Of a stretch of DNA of 64,000 nucleotides, positions 42,663 to 53,051 are shown in pieces. The DNA is taken from assembly GCA_029946065.1 (NCBI GenBank), contig JAQSDU010000004.1, forward strand, positions 223,201 through 287,200, in the 5' to 3' direction. The stretch comes from Flavobacterium sp. (GTDB taxonomy: Bacteria > Bacteroidota > Bacteroidia > Flavobacteriales > Flavobacteriaceae). Position 1 is the first letter of the stretch. Each line of letters begins with the position of its first letter. Below the pieces are notes generated by a model, which worked only from the letters and a program-made list of their open reading frames with translations, searched no databases and was not told the origin of the DNA. Both the position numbers and the translations under genes were made by a program.

Positions 42663-44306
42663 ATGGCTTTACAAAACACCAATCCGACTAATACCGCTGC
42701 GTGGCAACAATTGCAGCAGCATTTTAGTACAATGCAAACGGCTTCGATGAAACAAATGTTTCAAGACGATAGCGAAAGAACTGTAAAATTCAACATACAA
42801 TGGCAAGATTTTCTGGTTGATTATTCCAAAAACATCATAGCTAAGGAAACCATCGATTTGCTTTTGCAGCTCGCAAATGAAGTCAATCTAAAAGATGCTA
42901 TCGCCAAATATTTCGACGGTGATGCCATCAACCAGACTGAAAATCGCGCCGTTTTGCACACCGCATTGCGTGCTCCTGAATCGGCAGATATTAAATTTGA
43001 AGGAAAAAATGTCATTCCCGAAGTCTATTCCGTAAAAAATAAAATCAAGGTTTTTACCCACGAAGTTGTCAGCGGTGAACGCAAAGGATTTACCGGAAAA
43101 CCATTCACCGATGTCGTGAATATTGGTATTGGCGGTTCCGATTTAGGTCCGGCAATGGTTGTTGAAGCGCTTCAGTTCTATAAAAGCCACCTGAATCTTC
43201 ATTTCGTTTCTAACGTTGATGGCGATCATGTGAATGAAATCATTAAAAAATTAAATCCCGAGACAACCCTTTTTGTTGTTGCTTCTAAAACATTTACGAC
43301 ACAAGAAACACTTTCAAATGCCGAAACGATTCGCAAATGGTTTTTGCAATCGGCGCAGCAGGAAGATGTATCTAAGCACTTCGTTGCGGTTTCTACGAAT
43401 ATCAAAAAAGTAACCGATTTCGGCATCAATCCAGAGAACATTTTTCCAATGTGGGATTGGGTTGGCGGAAGATTTTCATTATGGAGTGCGGTTGGCTTAT
43501 CCGTAAGTTTGGCAGTTGGTTACGACAATTTCGACAAATTATTGAAAGGTGCGAACGAAATGGATGAACATTTCAAAAATACATCTTTCGAAAAAAATAT
43601 TCCGGTCGTATTGGCTTTGCTGAGCATTTGGTACAACAATTTCTTTGGTGCCGAAAGCGAGGCGTTGATTCCTTATACGCAATACCTTCAAAAATTGGCG
43701 CCTTATCTGCAACAAGGCATCATGGAAAGTAACGGAAAAAGCATTGGTCGTGATGGAAAAAAAGTAAACTATCAAACTGGAACCATCATTTGGGGTGAGC
43801 CGGGAACAAACTCACAGCATGCATTTTTTCAATTGATACACCAAGGGACGAAAATGATTCCAACAGATTTTATCGGATTCGTGAAACCACTTTACGGCGA
43901 TGAAGACCACCACGAAAAACTGATGTCGAATTTCTTCGCACAGACAGAAGCGTTGCTGAATGGAAAAACAGCGGTGCAGGTTAATGCAGAATTCGTTGCG
44001 CAAAACATAGTCGGTGAAAAAGCAGATTTCCTATTGCCATTCAAGGTTTTTGATGGGAATAAGCCAACCAATACGCTTTTGATTCAAAAACTAACGCCTG
44101 AAAATTTGGGAAGTTTAGTTGCTTTATATGAACATAAAATTTTCGTACAAGGTGTGATTTGGAATATTTTCAGTTACGACCAATGGGGCGTTGAGTTGGG
44201 TAAACAATTGGCGAATTCGATTTTGGAAGAAATTAATTCGAAGGAAATCAAAAGCCATGATAGCTCGACGGAATTCTTGTTAAAGCACTTTTTAGATAAT
44301 AAATAA
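42663..44306 (+). CDS. pgi: Glucose-6-phosphate isomerase
   Basis: A 547-residue enzyme of glycolysis interconverting glucose-6-phosphate and fructose-6-phosphate. Signature blocks are [19 protein letters not shown] near 152-170, the [15 protein letters not shown] block near 264-278, the [14 protein letters not shown] stretch near 379-392 with the catalytic His, and the C-terminal [11 protein letters not shown] near 507. The length is that of the classical family (E. coli 549). A terminator follows at 44319-44352. Confidence 0.96.
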   Translation: MALQNTNPTNTAAWQQLQQHFSTMQTASMKQMFQDDSERTVKFNIQWQDFLVDYSKNIIAKETIDLLLQLANEVNLKDAIAKYFDGDAINQTENRAVLHTALRAPESADIKFEGKNVIPEVYSVKNKIKVFTHEVVSGERKGFTGKPFTDVVNIGIGGSDLGPAMVVEALQFYKSHLNLHFVSNVDGDHVNEIIKKLNPETTLFVVASKTFTTQETLSNAETIRKWFLQSAQQEDVSKHFVAVSTNIKKVTDFGINPENIFPMWDWVGGRFSLWSAVGLSVSLAVGYDNFDKLLKGANEMDEHFKNTSFEKNIPVVLALLSIWYNNFFGAESEALIPYTQYLQKLAPYLQQGIMESNGKSIGRDGKKVNYQTGTIIWGEPGTNSQHAFFQLIHQGTKMIPTDFIGFVKPLYGDEDHHEKLMSNFFAQTEALLNGKTAVQVNAEFVAQNIVGEKADFLLPFKVFDGNKPTNTLLIQKLTPENLGSLVALYEHKIFVQGVIWNIFSYDQWGVELGKQLANSILEEINSKEIKSHDSSTEFLLKHFLDNK

Positions 44307-44318
44307 TCGTTATATATT

Positions 44319-44352
44319 GTAAAGCCTCACGAATTTGTGGGGCTTTTTTTAT
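44319..44352 (+). terminator. Terminator of pgi
   Basis: AAAGCCTCAC / GAATTT / GTGGGGCTTTTTTT with a T-run after the stem. Confidence 0.82.
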
Positions 44353-44390
44353 AGTTTTTGCTTATATTTGAAGTTCTAAAATTTTAAATT

Positions 44391-44810
44391 ATGTACGAAT
44401 TTGTTCAAAAATTCCATTCAGGTTGGGCTTATATCACACTTGCGTTATTATTATTGGCAGTTGTTAATGCGTTAATTGGATTTACAGGAAAAAAAGAATT
44501 TGCTTCCAAAGACAAGAAAATCGCACTCTTTGCACTAATTGCCTCACACATACAGTTGTTGGTCGGATTGGTTTTGTATTTCGTTTCACCAAAGGGAAGT
44601 AATCTTTTTGGACTTATGGATAAAGATTCAAGACTAACATCTTTGGAGCATCCGTTAATCAATTTAATAGCTTTGACTTTAATCACGATTGGGTGGTCAA
44701 AACACAAAAAATTGCTGACATCGGAATCAAAATACAAGACTTTCCTGATATTTTATGGTTTGGGATTATTGCTAATATTGAGCAGGATTCCATGGAAATT
44801 GTGGTTATAA
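44391..44810 (+). CDS. Small four-helix membrane protein
   Basis: A 139-residue integral inner-membrane protein with four hydrophobic helices, near 14-32, 45-62, 84-100 and 118-134. His residues at about 9, 53 and 86 (FHSG, SHIQLL, EHPLIN) resemble heme-ligand positions, and similar proteins are sometimes labelled cytochrome-b-like, but there is no firm motif. It lies 85 bp after pgi behind a terminator and is likely a separate unit. Its function is unknown. Confidence 0.78.
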   Translation: MYEFVQKFHSGWAYITLALLLLAVVNALIGFTGKKEFASKDKKIALFALIASHIQLLVGLVLYFVSPKGSNLFGLMDKDSRLTSLEHPLINLIALTLITIGWSKHKKLLTSESKYKTFLIFYGLGLLLILSRIPWKLWL

Positions 44811-44884
44811 ATGCTACAGTAATTCCCTAAGTATGCCGTTTTTGTGTACTTGGGTATGGTATTTGTTTAACCGATACTTCCAAA

Positions 44885-45358
44885 ATGAAAAAATTTATCA
44901 TGAAATATAAAACCACATTACTATTGCTTTCGGTCGTTTTGGCCTTATTTTTCAGTAGTTTTTCGGATTCGATTTCGTTTAAAAAACCGGAACAGGAAAA
45001 AAAAGCACAGGATACTTTAAAGAAATCAACGTCAAAAGACACTATTGCATCTGCTTGGAAACTGTATAAAAAAGATGCCCATGCGTCTTATTATGCAGAC
45101 AAACTCAACGGAAGGCGTACAGCAAGTGGCAAGCGTTTCGACAATAGTAAATACACTGCAGCGCATAAGAAATTCCCTTTCGGAACAAAACTAAAAGTCA
45201 CCAACGAAGCCAATGGAAAATCGGTAATCGTTGAAGTCATAGACCGAGGGCCATTTACCAAAGGCCGTGAACTTGACTTGACCAAGAAGGCGTTTATGGA
45301 AATCGCTTCGTCAAGATACGGTGGCTCGTTAAAAGTTAAGATTGAGGTCGTAAAATAA
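44885..45358 (+). CDS. RlpA-like double-psi beta-barrel protein 1
   Basis: A 157-residue exported protein with an N-terminal hydrophobic segment (about 9-28) and a charged linker. A double-psi beta-barrel runs from about 65 to 157 with ASYYADKLNGRRTASGKRF, TAAHKKFPFGTKLKVTN and the catalytic-type VIDRGPFTKGRELDL. RlpA proteins cut or bind peptidoglycan glycan strands; no SPOR domain is present here. A paralog follows 7 bp downstream, so this is a tandem duplicate in one transcript. Confidence 0.88.
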   Translation: MKKFIMKYKTTLLLLSVVLALFFSSFSDSISFKKPEQEKKAQDTLKKSTSKDTIASAWKLYKKDAHASYYADKLNGRRTASGKRFDNSKYTAAHKKFPFGTKLKVTNEANGKSVIVEVIDRGPFTKGRELDLTKKAFMEIASSRYGGSLKVKIEVVK

Positions 45359-45365
45359 AATTGAT

Positions 45366-45752
45366 ATGAAAAAAGTAAGCTGTTTTTTAATGATGATTGC
45401 TTTTTTCAGTCTCATTGTCGCTAGTTGTTCTTCTTCTAAAAATACTTCTGGGAATACCTATAAAAAAAATGTTGAAGCGTCTTATTATGCGGATAAATTC
45501 AATGGCAATAAAACGGCAAGTGGAGAAAAATTTAGCAATAGTGATCTTACAACAGCGCACAGAACGTTAGCTTTTGGTACAAAACTCAAAGTTACCAATG
45601 TTGCCAACAACAAATCGGTTATCGTAAAAGTCAATGACCGCGGACCACACACGAAGAACCGCGAACTCGATTTGTCCAAGCGTGCTTTTATGGAAATCAC
45701 AGATAATAAAAACCACGGGACTTTGAAGGTTAATATTGAGATTGTTAAGTAG
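45366..45752 (+). CDS. RlpA-like double-psi beta-barrel lipoprotein 2
   Basis: A 128-residue lipoprotein with lipobox IVASC (Cys near 21), then a double-psi beta-barrel domain with ASYYADKFNGNKTASGEKF and VNDRGPHTKNRELDL. It is a close paralog of the gene 7 bp upstream but shorter in the linker and lipid-anchored instead of having only a signal or anchor helix. It is expected at the outer membrane facing the cell wall. Confidence 0.88.
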   Translation: MKKVSCFLMMIAFFSLIVASCSSSKNTSGNTYKKNVEASYYADKFNGNKTASGEKFSNSDLTTAHRTLAFGTKLKVTNVANNKSVIVKVNDRGPHTKNRELDLSKRAFMEITDNKNHGTLKVNIEIVK

Positions 45753-45915
45753 GTTTTCAATTTCACTAAGTAATTTCAGAAGTATATTTTTTTGGAAAGT
45801 TATCAAAATCAGTTATTGTTACAATAATTATAAATACTTGATTTTGAATAGAATGTCCAGAGTATCTAAATTTTAATTAGTTTTACAATTAACTAACCAA
45901 CACCATGTGGTTAAT

Positions 45916-47628
45916 ATGAAAAAAATCATAATCTTATCGGTAAAATTTTTTTTACTTTTTAGTTTTATTTTATTTGCGCAATGCAGTTCTGAGGAAAATC
46001 TTGAAAATCAAAGCAACAATGGGCTGAAAGTAATTACCTAGGAACAGGTTAGCATTATTGACGTCATTTCTCAAATTCGAAACCCATTGATTAAGGGTGC
46101 AATTAATAAGATTATTAACGAAAATAATCCACAAATTGCGCAAAGAAGCTCTGAAATTGACTTAATGTATTTTGATAAGATCATCAGTAGCAATTATACA
46201 ACATATATCTTAAGAATACATGAATATACTGAAGAAGAACCTTATTTCTTATATTTTGTGATTACCCAAGATGAAACGGATGAAAAAGCAGGCTATTCTA
46301 AATATATTCCTGATGGCACGGTTGTCTTTATCGATGCGGAACACTATAATGGTAAAATTCAATTATTAGATATTGACGAGGTTGTTAAAGCAGATACAGA
46401 TTTTTCAAACGGTCAACCGATGGAACGTTCTGCAGTTTCTGTTGTTGTAACAGAGGAATGTGAAAATCAAATTAAAATCATCCCCCATAATTGCGGTTTA
46501 GAAGGCAATCATGCTCCGGGTGTAGCTTGTGATGATCGTGTTGTGAGGAGTTATTACGAAATAGTTGTAACTACCTTTTGTCATAATAATTACAGTTACG
46601 TAAGCGTGGCAGTTCCTGAAAGTTTTATGGATATTTCAAATCATCATGGTGGTGGTGCCACGCCTCCTGCTTGCACACCAGCTGCTTTTGAAGCGTCGTT
46701 AAGCGCACGACAATTGTTATGGTGGAATAACCCCCAAAATGCAGATACCGTAACTCAAATTATGAATTTGCTTATAGCTGGAAATTGTTCTGTTGAAAAT
46801 AAAACTTTAGCAATCGAAATGGTCGAAGCAAGCTGTATTTCAGGATTTAAACTTAATATAGAAAAATCTGTAAAATCACCAATAAACATTGATGATTCTG
46901 AAATAGATACAACTACAGTTGAGGGAAAAAAATTTAAATGTATTTATGAAAAACTAACTAATTCACCACAGTTTAAAAGACTATTTTTAGATGTATTTGG
47001 AGATAATAGCAAGAGGAATGTTAAATTTAAAATCGAGGATCTTCCCGGCAATAACAACGGTGGTGTTGTTGGAAATACTTCGATTGTCGGTTTTAACCCT
47101 AATAACAATTTAATTAAAATTGACTCTGACATGTTGTTTAATGGAACTAATTTTCAAGTTGCACAAATTATTTTACATGAGATAATCCATGCTTTTTTAA
47201 ATGTCAAGTTAGCAGATCCTCAAATAGGCATCACTATTCCAACATTAAACAACACAGATTTTGCAGGAACGGTTAATGCGTATTACAATGGATTCTTAGG
47301 CGATCAAGACCAACATGACTTTATTTATGAGTATTTACTTCCATCTATAAAAACTGTATTTTCGGAAAGCAATTTAGCTACTCCTCAGGATATCATTGTT
47401 GGAAATGGGTTGATTATAACAATACCGCCAAATTCCGACGATCCAGCTGTAGAATCATGGGATTGGAATTTATATTTTGAAAACATATCTTTGAATGGAC
47501 TTCAAAATTGCAACTTTTTCAAAACAGAAATTGCGGATGGGACTACAATCGTTGATCCACTCAAACACTATCGTTTCCTAGAATATAATTCATTTGGAAG
47601 AAATTGGTTTTCAAGAATTTGCAACTAA
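45916..47628 (+). pseudogene. HExxH lipoprotein gene interrupted by an in-frame TAG
   Basis: From the ATG at 45916 the reading encodes a lipoprotein signal ending in FAQC (Cys 23), then reaches TAG at codon 42 (46039-46041). It continues open in the same frame for about 530 codons to 47628. Relatives probably have Gln there (CAG to TAG). The main body has a Cys-containing middle part and near its C-terminus an IILHEIIHAFLN motif, a zinc-metallopeptidase HExxH. I do not recognise the family. Either the gene is dead, the TAG is a sequencing error, or a short internal start is used. The region is more AT-rich than its neighbours. Confidence 0.72.
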
Positions 47629-47642
47629 CAAAAAATTGAATT

Positions 47643-48092
47643 ATGAAATATATTTTTGTTATTATCTTTATGTTTTTGGGTTATGTACTTTATGCTCAAA
47701 AAGCAAATTCGGTTAAAACCTATGACACTTTGTATATTTATTTTAACCACGGTAAAGGGCAGGAAAAATTTCAAGAACATATAAAAAGCTCTGACAATAA
47801 AAGTAATGATGCCTACTACATTTATTTCAATGAAAACAAAATGAACTACATTTTGTTAGGCCACTTGATTGTTGATAATCCAGAAGTTAGGCATGCAAAA
47901 AAATCCTTTCTACGTAAAAATAAGAATAAGATAATCAAGGCATCAAAGTTACGTGAATATGACCTCAAGGAAGCATTAAGCATAATCGGCAGCAAGATCG
48001 TTTATATTATAGACGAAGAAGATTTTCACAACGGTGACATATTATTACGAGAAGTCAGGACTGGTAGTTCACTCAATGATTTTGAGATGTGA
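47643..48092 (+). CDS. Small secreted protein next to the HExxH lipoprotein
   Basis: A 149-residue protein with a signal peptide ending near LYAQ (residue 19). The mature part is basic in the middle (RHAKKSFLRKNKNKIIKASKL near 95-115) and has no Cys. I do not recognise it. It starts 14 bp after the HExxH gene and shares its AT-rich codon use, so the two form a unit. A role as partner, substrate or inhibitor of the upstream protein is only a guess. Confidence 0.7.
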   Translation: MKYIFVIIFMFLGYVLYAQKANSVKTYDTLYIYFNHGKGQEKFQEHIKSSDNKSNDAYYIYFNENKMNYILLGHLIVDNPEVRHAKKSFLRKNKNKIIKASKLREYDLKEALSIIGSKIVYIIDEEDFHNGDILLREVRTGSSLNDFEM

Positions 48093-48103
48093 AAATTTTT
48101 GTA

Positions 48104-49018
48104 TCAATCACAAAACCCATAAATTTCCGACTTCTCATTTTTCTTTCCAGTAGGAATCGTCACATGTGTCTGGAATTTTTTCTTCGCCAACACATCATTC
48201 AAAAACCCCAACATAATTTGCTGGTCTTTTTCAAACAAAGTAGCGCTGTATTCGTGGCCGCCGCCACAAAAGGTATATAACGCCACTGTGCCATCTAGAT
48301 CTTTCATATAGTTAAATATCGAGAAGGAGCCGAAAAGCATCAACCAGCCGCTTGCATTGGTCTTGCAGTAATGGTGCGCTGCTGTTCCGTAAGGGACCGT
48401 CAAATCACCGCTTCCGTGAAAAAGCATCATCGGAATTAGGTTGGCTTTGGTGATGAGGTTCAAGTCCATAATCGCTCCGGAACCTGAAACAAGTCCGGCA
48501 TATTTAAAGTCTTTTGGCAGTTGTGTCCCATACAGATTCATAGTATCAAAATCCCAGAAAGCAGCCTGTAGCACTGTTTCTCCTCCCGCACTAGAACCGG
48601 AGATGAATATTTTGGAAGTGTCGATGTTGAATTTTTCGCTGTTGCGAATGAACCAAGAAGTTGCTATCCATAAGTCGTTGGCACCGTATTGGAATGCTTT
48701 TACCTTTTCGGATAAAACACCGTCGCAACTAAATTTTTTGCCTTTCATATACAACGTATAAGTAATCGTAGCTGTCGCATATCCATTTTGCGCAAGAAAT
48801 TTACAAATGTTATGTCCGTGCTGTCTTTCGCCAATGGAAAAACCGCCACCATGCACGTAAATTAATAACGGCAATTTAGTATTTACCGATTTTTCGGGCA
48901 GGAACAGATCGAGGTCGAGCTTTAAGGTGTCGTTTTCAAAATAGGTGAAGGTTTGCATTTTCTGTGCATTCGCCAAAGTAGCGATGAAAAGCAATATTAT
49001 AAGCCAGTTATTTTTCAT
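48104..49018 (-). CDS. Exported alpha/beta hydrolase (esterase/lipase-like)
   Basis: A 304-residue hydrolase with a signal peptide ending near ANAQ (residue 18). It carries the HGGGF oxyanion motif (about 55-59) and the nucleophile elbow GSSAGG near 142, with later Asp (HGSGDLT) and His (GGGHEYS) completing a triad of the hormone-sensitive-lipase type. It is probably periplasmic or secreted; the substrate is unknown. It is 2 bp downstream of a lipoprotein gene on the same strand and convergent with the AT-rich pair. Confidence 0.86.
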   Translation of the reverse strand: MKNNWLIILLFIATLANAQKMQTFTYFENDTLKLDLDLFLPEKSVNTKLPLLIYVHGGGFSIGERQHGHNICKFLAQNGYATATITYTLYMKGKKFSCDGVLSEKVKAFQYGANDLWIATSWFIRNSEKFNIDTSKIFISGSSAGGETVLQAAFWDFDTMNLYGTQLPKDFKYAGLVSGSGAIMDLNLITKANLIPMMLFHGSGDLTVPYGTAAHHYCKTNASGWLMLFGSFSIFNYMKDLDGTVALYTFCGGGHEYSATLFEKDQQIMLGFLNDVLAKKKFQTHVTIPTGKKNEKSEIYGFCD

Positions 49019-49020
49019 GG

Positions 49021-49485
49021 TTATTGGGTGATGTTGACTTTAATTCCCACACCGATTATGTTTGGCAAATAGCCTGCTTGGAAGTTATTGCTAACTTTTA
49101 CGGTGTAATTTCCGGGCGTTAAATGGGTATTGGGCCATACGCAATACGAGATGTCGCAATAATCGCCGTCGCATTCGCCGGTTTGTTTTCCGGTGTCGTC
49201 TTTTATTTTGAGGGCGAAATTTTTCACCGTGATGGTTTTATCGGGATTTTCTATTTCAATTTTTATAGGAACAGTTGCAAACTGATAGCCATCAACATAG
49301 CTGAAATCAAAAATCAGGTCATAGTTTTTCGTAGCGTCAGTTATGGTAAACGAGTATGTTTTTATATCTGACCGCTGCCATCTGTTCTCTTTAAAGTCTT
49401 TATCGAATTGTTCTGAAACAGTGTTTTTATTGCAGGAAAGCAAAGTCAGAAGAATTAATAGAGCGTAATGTTTTTGTAGTTTCAT
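49021..49485 (-). CDS. Hypothetical lipoprotein
   Basis: A 154-residue predicted lipoprotein with lipobox LLSC (Cys near 18). The remainder is beta-rich (FTITDATKNYDLIFDFSYVDG near 48-68) and has two Cys in ECDGDYCDISYC. It resembles gliding-motility GldH-type lipoproteins in size and in the basic-to-beta pattern, but I cannot confirm that. It lies 2 bp upstream of the esterase gene on the minus strand. Confidence 0.7.
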   Translation of the reverse strand: MKLQKHYALLILLTLLSCNKNTVSEQFDKDFKENRWQRSDIKTYSFTITDATKNYDLIFDFSYVDGYQFATVPIKIEIENPDKTITVKNFALKIKDDTGKQTGECDGDYCDISYCVWPNTHLTPGNYTVKVSNNFQAGYLPNIIGVGIKVNITQ

Positions 49486-49534
49486 AGCAGAAAAACTAAA
49501 AGGTAATGCTAATGTAGGTAATTTAGGCGTAATG

Positions 49535-49573
49535 AAAAAAGCCTCCGATCATTAAAATGACCGAAGGCTTTAT
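49535..49573. terminator. Terminator of the large T9SS protein gene
   Basis: Read on the minus strand: AAAGCCTTCGGTCA / TTTTAA / TGATCGGAGGCTTT followed by a T-run. The stem allows G-U pairs and lies 29 bp after the stop codon of the gene at 49602. Confidence 0.82.
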
Positions 49574-49601
49574 GATGAATAAAACCAAGTTCGCTATGGA
49601 A

Positions 49602-52295
49602 CTACTGTTTTACAACTTTAATTGTTTTTACCTGATTGTCAGAAGTTACTTTTACCAAGTAAGTTCCAACAGATAACATAGACATGTCAACTTGCGCTTG
49701 GGTAGCATTGATCGTTTTCATGGTCATTTGTTGGCCAAGTAAATTGAAGATTTCAACATTAGAAATATTTTTCGAATAAGAAAGGTTCAACATATTGGTA
49801 ACAGGATTTGGATAGGCTTTAAAAGTAGCACCATCAAATGTTGATACACCTAATAATGAAGCATCATAAGCACCGAATCTGAAAGTACCAACATTTGCGT
49901 TGTAACCCCATACTCTTGCAAGTAAAACATCACCAGGCGTTAAACCTGTTAACGAAACTAAAGAAAAGTTACCCACACCATCGTCATCACTACAGCCTAA
50001 AGATGTTAAAGCATCGCAAGTACCACTAAAAACCTGCATGCCCGAATCGGACATTGTAGTTCCATCTTCAGCTTGGGTTTCAAAGGTTAAAGATCCTGAT
50101 TCTGGAACAACAACGCTGTACCAAACGTCTCCTCCGTAGGTGTCAAAACCAAAGGCAGCACAAGTTGGCAAAGCAATTTCATTCGTTGGTGCGTGTGTGG
50201 CGCCAATGTTGTGACCTGAAATAAAACTTGTTGCAAAATCACCAGATGCAGTTACTTCCATTGGAGCAAAACAATCATCATTTGAAGGAGGACAAGCAAC
50301 CTGATTTTGAATTGGACTCATGATTGTACAATCTGAGTCGGTTGTATTGGCAATTGTAAAAATTACCGGAGTATTGTTTGGATAAGGACCAAATGTAAGA
50401 GTAGATAGATCAGTAGTTGTTTGTGGAGCACTTCCTTGGTCGTCAGAAACTGACAATTCTGTAGCAGAACCCAAACTTGATATGTTTACATCAACTAAAA
50501 ATTGTTCGCCGTTAGCACAATCAGAAACTATTGCATAAGTAGCTGTTGCATTTGTACAAGCAATAACAGACCATGCTAATGTAAATGTACCTTGATTTGA
50601 AAAATAGCCATCTTGAACCCAGTAAACGGTTTGGTCGCTTCCGGTATCATTCGTCCATACTGTCGAAGTATAATCTGGATCATCGAAACAGCCAATAGCA
50701 GTAGAGTTGTCGCAATCTCCGAAGAAAATATAATTCCTTGAATCGTAGTTGTTTGCGGTTTGACCAATAGTCAAAGTTGAATTGGCGGGAACTACAATTG
50801 AATAATATACATCCGGTGCCGTATTGGTACCACAAGTACCAGCGCCATCATAATCATTAAGTGCATCAACAGTTGTTCCGTCAATTGGAGACGTTAAGTT
50901 GGTCAAATCAATAGCCGTAGCGCAGGTGTCATTAGTGGGTGGGCAGTTGGCTACTGTTTGTACAGGACTTGTTAATACACAAGTATCGTCGTTGTCGTTT
51001 GCGATTGTAAAAATAACAGAAGTACCAATGGCATAAGGACCGAAAGTTACAGTTCCTACGTCGGTTAATGGTTGTGTTGCGCTTCCTTGATCATCTGATA
51101 CAGTATAAGCAACAGCAGTTCCCATATCGGTAAGGTTTACATCTACTGAGAATTGCTCATTTCCGTTTTCACAATCAGCAACGCGAACGTAGTTGGCAAC
51201 ACCGTTAGTACATGTTGGTGCACAAGCAATCATAAAGGTTGCTGATCTGGCAGTAGTACCTTCGCCATCAAGCAAGATCCAGTATTCTGTTCCGGCTTCT
51301 AAAGTACCAATTACATCAGTACCAGGGCCAACGTTATCATCAATACAGTTCCAACCTGTTTCATCACATGATCCAGAGGCTTCTTTGTAGAAATAATCAA
51401 TATATCCGCCTGAAGCTGCAGAGATTGTAAGTGAATATACACCTGTAACAGGAGGAGTATAAGAGAAAAGCTTTTCTGTACCCGGTGTATCATAGAAACA
51501 AGAAAAAGGATTCCAAGCACCATTACCATCCAATAAAGAAGCACTAACTTCAGTACCACATTCAGGAATTACTTCAGCAGCTGTACAATCAGGAGGAGGT
51601 ACTAAAGTGTTGAATTGTCCACCAACCCAAGCACTGGTATCACCGCCACCGCAATTTGCTCTTACAAAAAAGCTATATTGCGTGCTGTCAGTCAAACTGT
51701 CAAAAGAGATGTTCGTTGTTCCAGCAGGTAAGGCTGCAGTAGGATCTGTTATATCGGCAGCGGCAATAACGCCTTCGCCAAAATAATAGTCATACCCATC
51801 TGTTGGTGTTGACATAGATTCGGTCCATGAAAAGTCAGCAGTATCTAGTGTTACGTTGTCAAGCGTAAGTCCTACAACAGGCAAACACGTAGGAGGCGTT
51901 CCACAAGTGATGCCCCTAGTTCTGCTTTCAGTATCGCCTTCGCAACCTGAAGAGATATGTGTGTAAAATCTAATTACACCCGTCACATCAGAAACCCACA
52001 TTACGTAGGCATTTTCACCGAAAGCCAATGCCACAGTGCCATCAACATCACTAATAGTAATGTAATCTGAAGTGTTAGAACTTGTGAAAACATAAGTTTC
52101 TCCTTCGGTAACATTTACTAAAGAATATTCAGATGCATATCCTACAGTAGTGATAGCATTAACAGTCAAGCCATCACATGTAGCGGGAGTGTAAGTGCTA
52201 AATGGCCACTGACCGTTGACAGCCTCTAAACATTGTGCCGATAGAATGGATGTGAATCCAAACATCAGCAATAATAAAAGAGTAATTTTTTTCAT
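49602..52295 (-). CDS. Large T9SS-secreted protein with Fn3 domain and internal repeats
   Basis: An 897-residue secreted protein. The signal peptide ends near LSAQ (21). A fibronectin type III domain lies at about 137-232. Two copies of a module of about 90 residues lie at about 361-452 and 579-670; both contain DVN, VSDDQGSA and TFGPY and end in IANxxDxxC. Between and after them are lectin/PPC-like beta regions with paired Cys. The last about 75 residues form a type A sorting domain (FKAYPNPVTNMLNLSYSKN to KTIKVVKQ). It is likely exported by T9SS and surface-bound or released, with an adhesin-like make-up. No enzyme motif is seen. Confidence 0.88.
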   Translation of the reverse strand: MKKITLLLLLMFGFTSILSAQCLEAVNGQWPFSTYTPATCDGLTVNAITTVGYASEYSLVNVTEGETYVFTSSNTSDYITISDVDGTVALAFGENAYVMWVSDVTGVIRFYTHISSGCEGDTESRTRGITCGTPPTCLPVVGLTLDNVTLDTADFSWTESMSTPTDGYDYYFGEGVIAAADITDPTAALPAGTTNISFDSLTDSTQYSFFVRANCGGGDTSAWVGGQFNTLVPPPDCTAAEVIPECGTEVSASLLDGNGAWNPFSCFYDTPGTEKLFSYTPPVTGVYSLTISAASGGYIDYFYKEASGSCDETGWNCIDDNVGPGTDVIGTLEAGTEYWILLDGEGTTARSATFMIACAPTCTNGVANYVRVADCENGNEQFSVDVNLTDMGTAVAYTVSDDQGSATQPLTDVGTVTFGPYAIGTSVIFTIANDNDDTCVLTSPVQTVANCPPTNDTCATAIDLTNLTSPIDGTTVDALNDYDGAGTCGTNTAPDVYYSIVVPANSTLTIGQTANNYDSRNYIFFGDCDNSTAIGCFDDPDYTSTVWTNDTGSDQTVYWVQDGYFSNQGTFTLAWSVIACTNATATYAIVSDCANGEQFLVDVNISSLGSATELSVSDDQGSAPQTTTDLSTLTFGPYPNNTPVIFTIANTTDSDCTIMSPIQNQVACPPSNDDCFAPMEVTASGDFATSFISGHNIGATHAPTNEIALPTCAAFGFDTYGGDVWYSVVVPESGSLTFETQAEDGTTMSDSGMQVFSGTCDALTSLGCSDDDGVGNFSLVSLTGLTPGDVLLARVWGYNANVGTFRFGAYDASLLGVSTFDGATFKAYPNPVTNMLNLSYSKNISNVEIFNLLGQQMTMKTINATQAQVDMSMLSVGTYLVKVTSDNQVKTIKVVKQ

Positions 52296-52497
52296 ATTAA
52301 ACAGTTAAGAATTATTAATAAGCAGCGAATATATAATTTTTTATAGTTTTTTTATAAAAGTATAGACGGTTTAACGTTTTTAGAAATGCTTTTTTATGAA
52401 TTATAGCTATTTTTAGCCAAAAAGGGCAACAGTAGTTATATGGCGGACAATTCTGGAATTTTCCCAATTATTGTTGCAAATAGTATAAATCAGTAGA

Positions 52498-52965
52498 TCA
52501 CCAATTTTTATAAGGTTTTTTACTAAGATAGGCGTTGTAATACCTTTCATCACCCGTAACTTCTTTTCCGAGCCAATTTGGTTTTTTGAAAGTTTCCGTT
52601 TCCGATTTGAGTTCGATTTCTGCAATGACAAGCCCTTCATTATCACCAAAAAATGCATCGACTTCATAGACATGTTCACCAACTTCGATTTCATACCGCA
52701 TTTTGTCAATGATGCCTTTTTCACACAATGCCAATAGTGGTTTTGCTTCCAGCAGCGAGAGTTCCGTTTCCCATTCAAAGCGTGTCATGCCGCTTTCGTT
52801 GCCTTTGCCTTTAATGGTCAAAAAGCCGATTTCGCCTTTGATACGTATACGCACTGTACGTTCTGGATCTGAATTCAGATAGCCTTGCGCAATATGGTTT
52901 TTGGCAAAAGCTTGTGCCTTAAAATCCTCAGAAGTAACAAGGAATTTGCGTTCGATTTCAATCAT
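52498..52965 (-). CDS. CYTH-domain protein (triphosphate tunnel enzyme)
   Basis: A 155-residue CYTH protein. The ExExK motif is EIERKF at residues 3-8, followed by alternating charged beta strands that line the tunnel (RTVRIRIKGEIGFLTIKGK near 35-53, then ALIEIELKSE-like AEIELKSE). The family hydrolyses or cyclises triphosphates; bacterial stand-alone members often act on inorganic tripolyphosphate. It is divergent from dinB with an intergenic gap of about 90 bp. Confidence 0.9.
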   Translation of the reverse strand: MIEIERKFLVTSEDFKAQAFAKNHIAQGYLNSDPERTVRIRIKGEIGFLTIKGKGNESGMTRFEWETELSLLEAKPLLALCEKGIIDKMRYEIEVGEHVYEVDAFFGDNEGLVIAEIELKSETETFKKPNWLGKEVTGDERYYNAYLSKKPYKNW

Positions 52966-53051
52966 TTTTCGATGTTATTATTTATGCACAAGTTACTAAA
53001 TTTATACGCCTCGATTTGTATTTTTACACAAGAAAGCCAAAATAACAAGTT

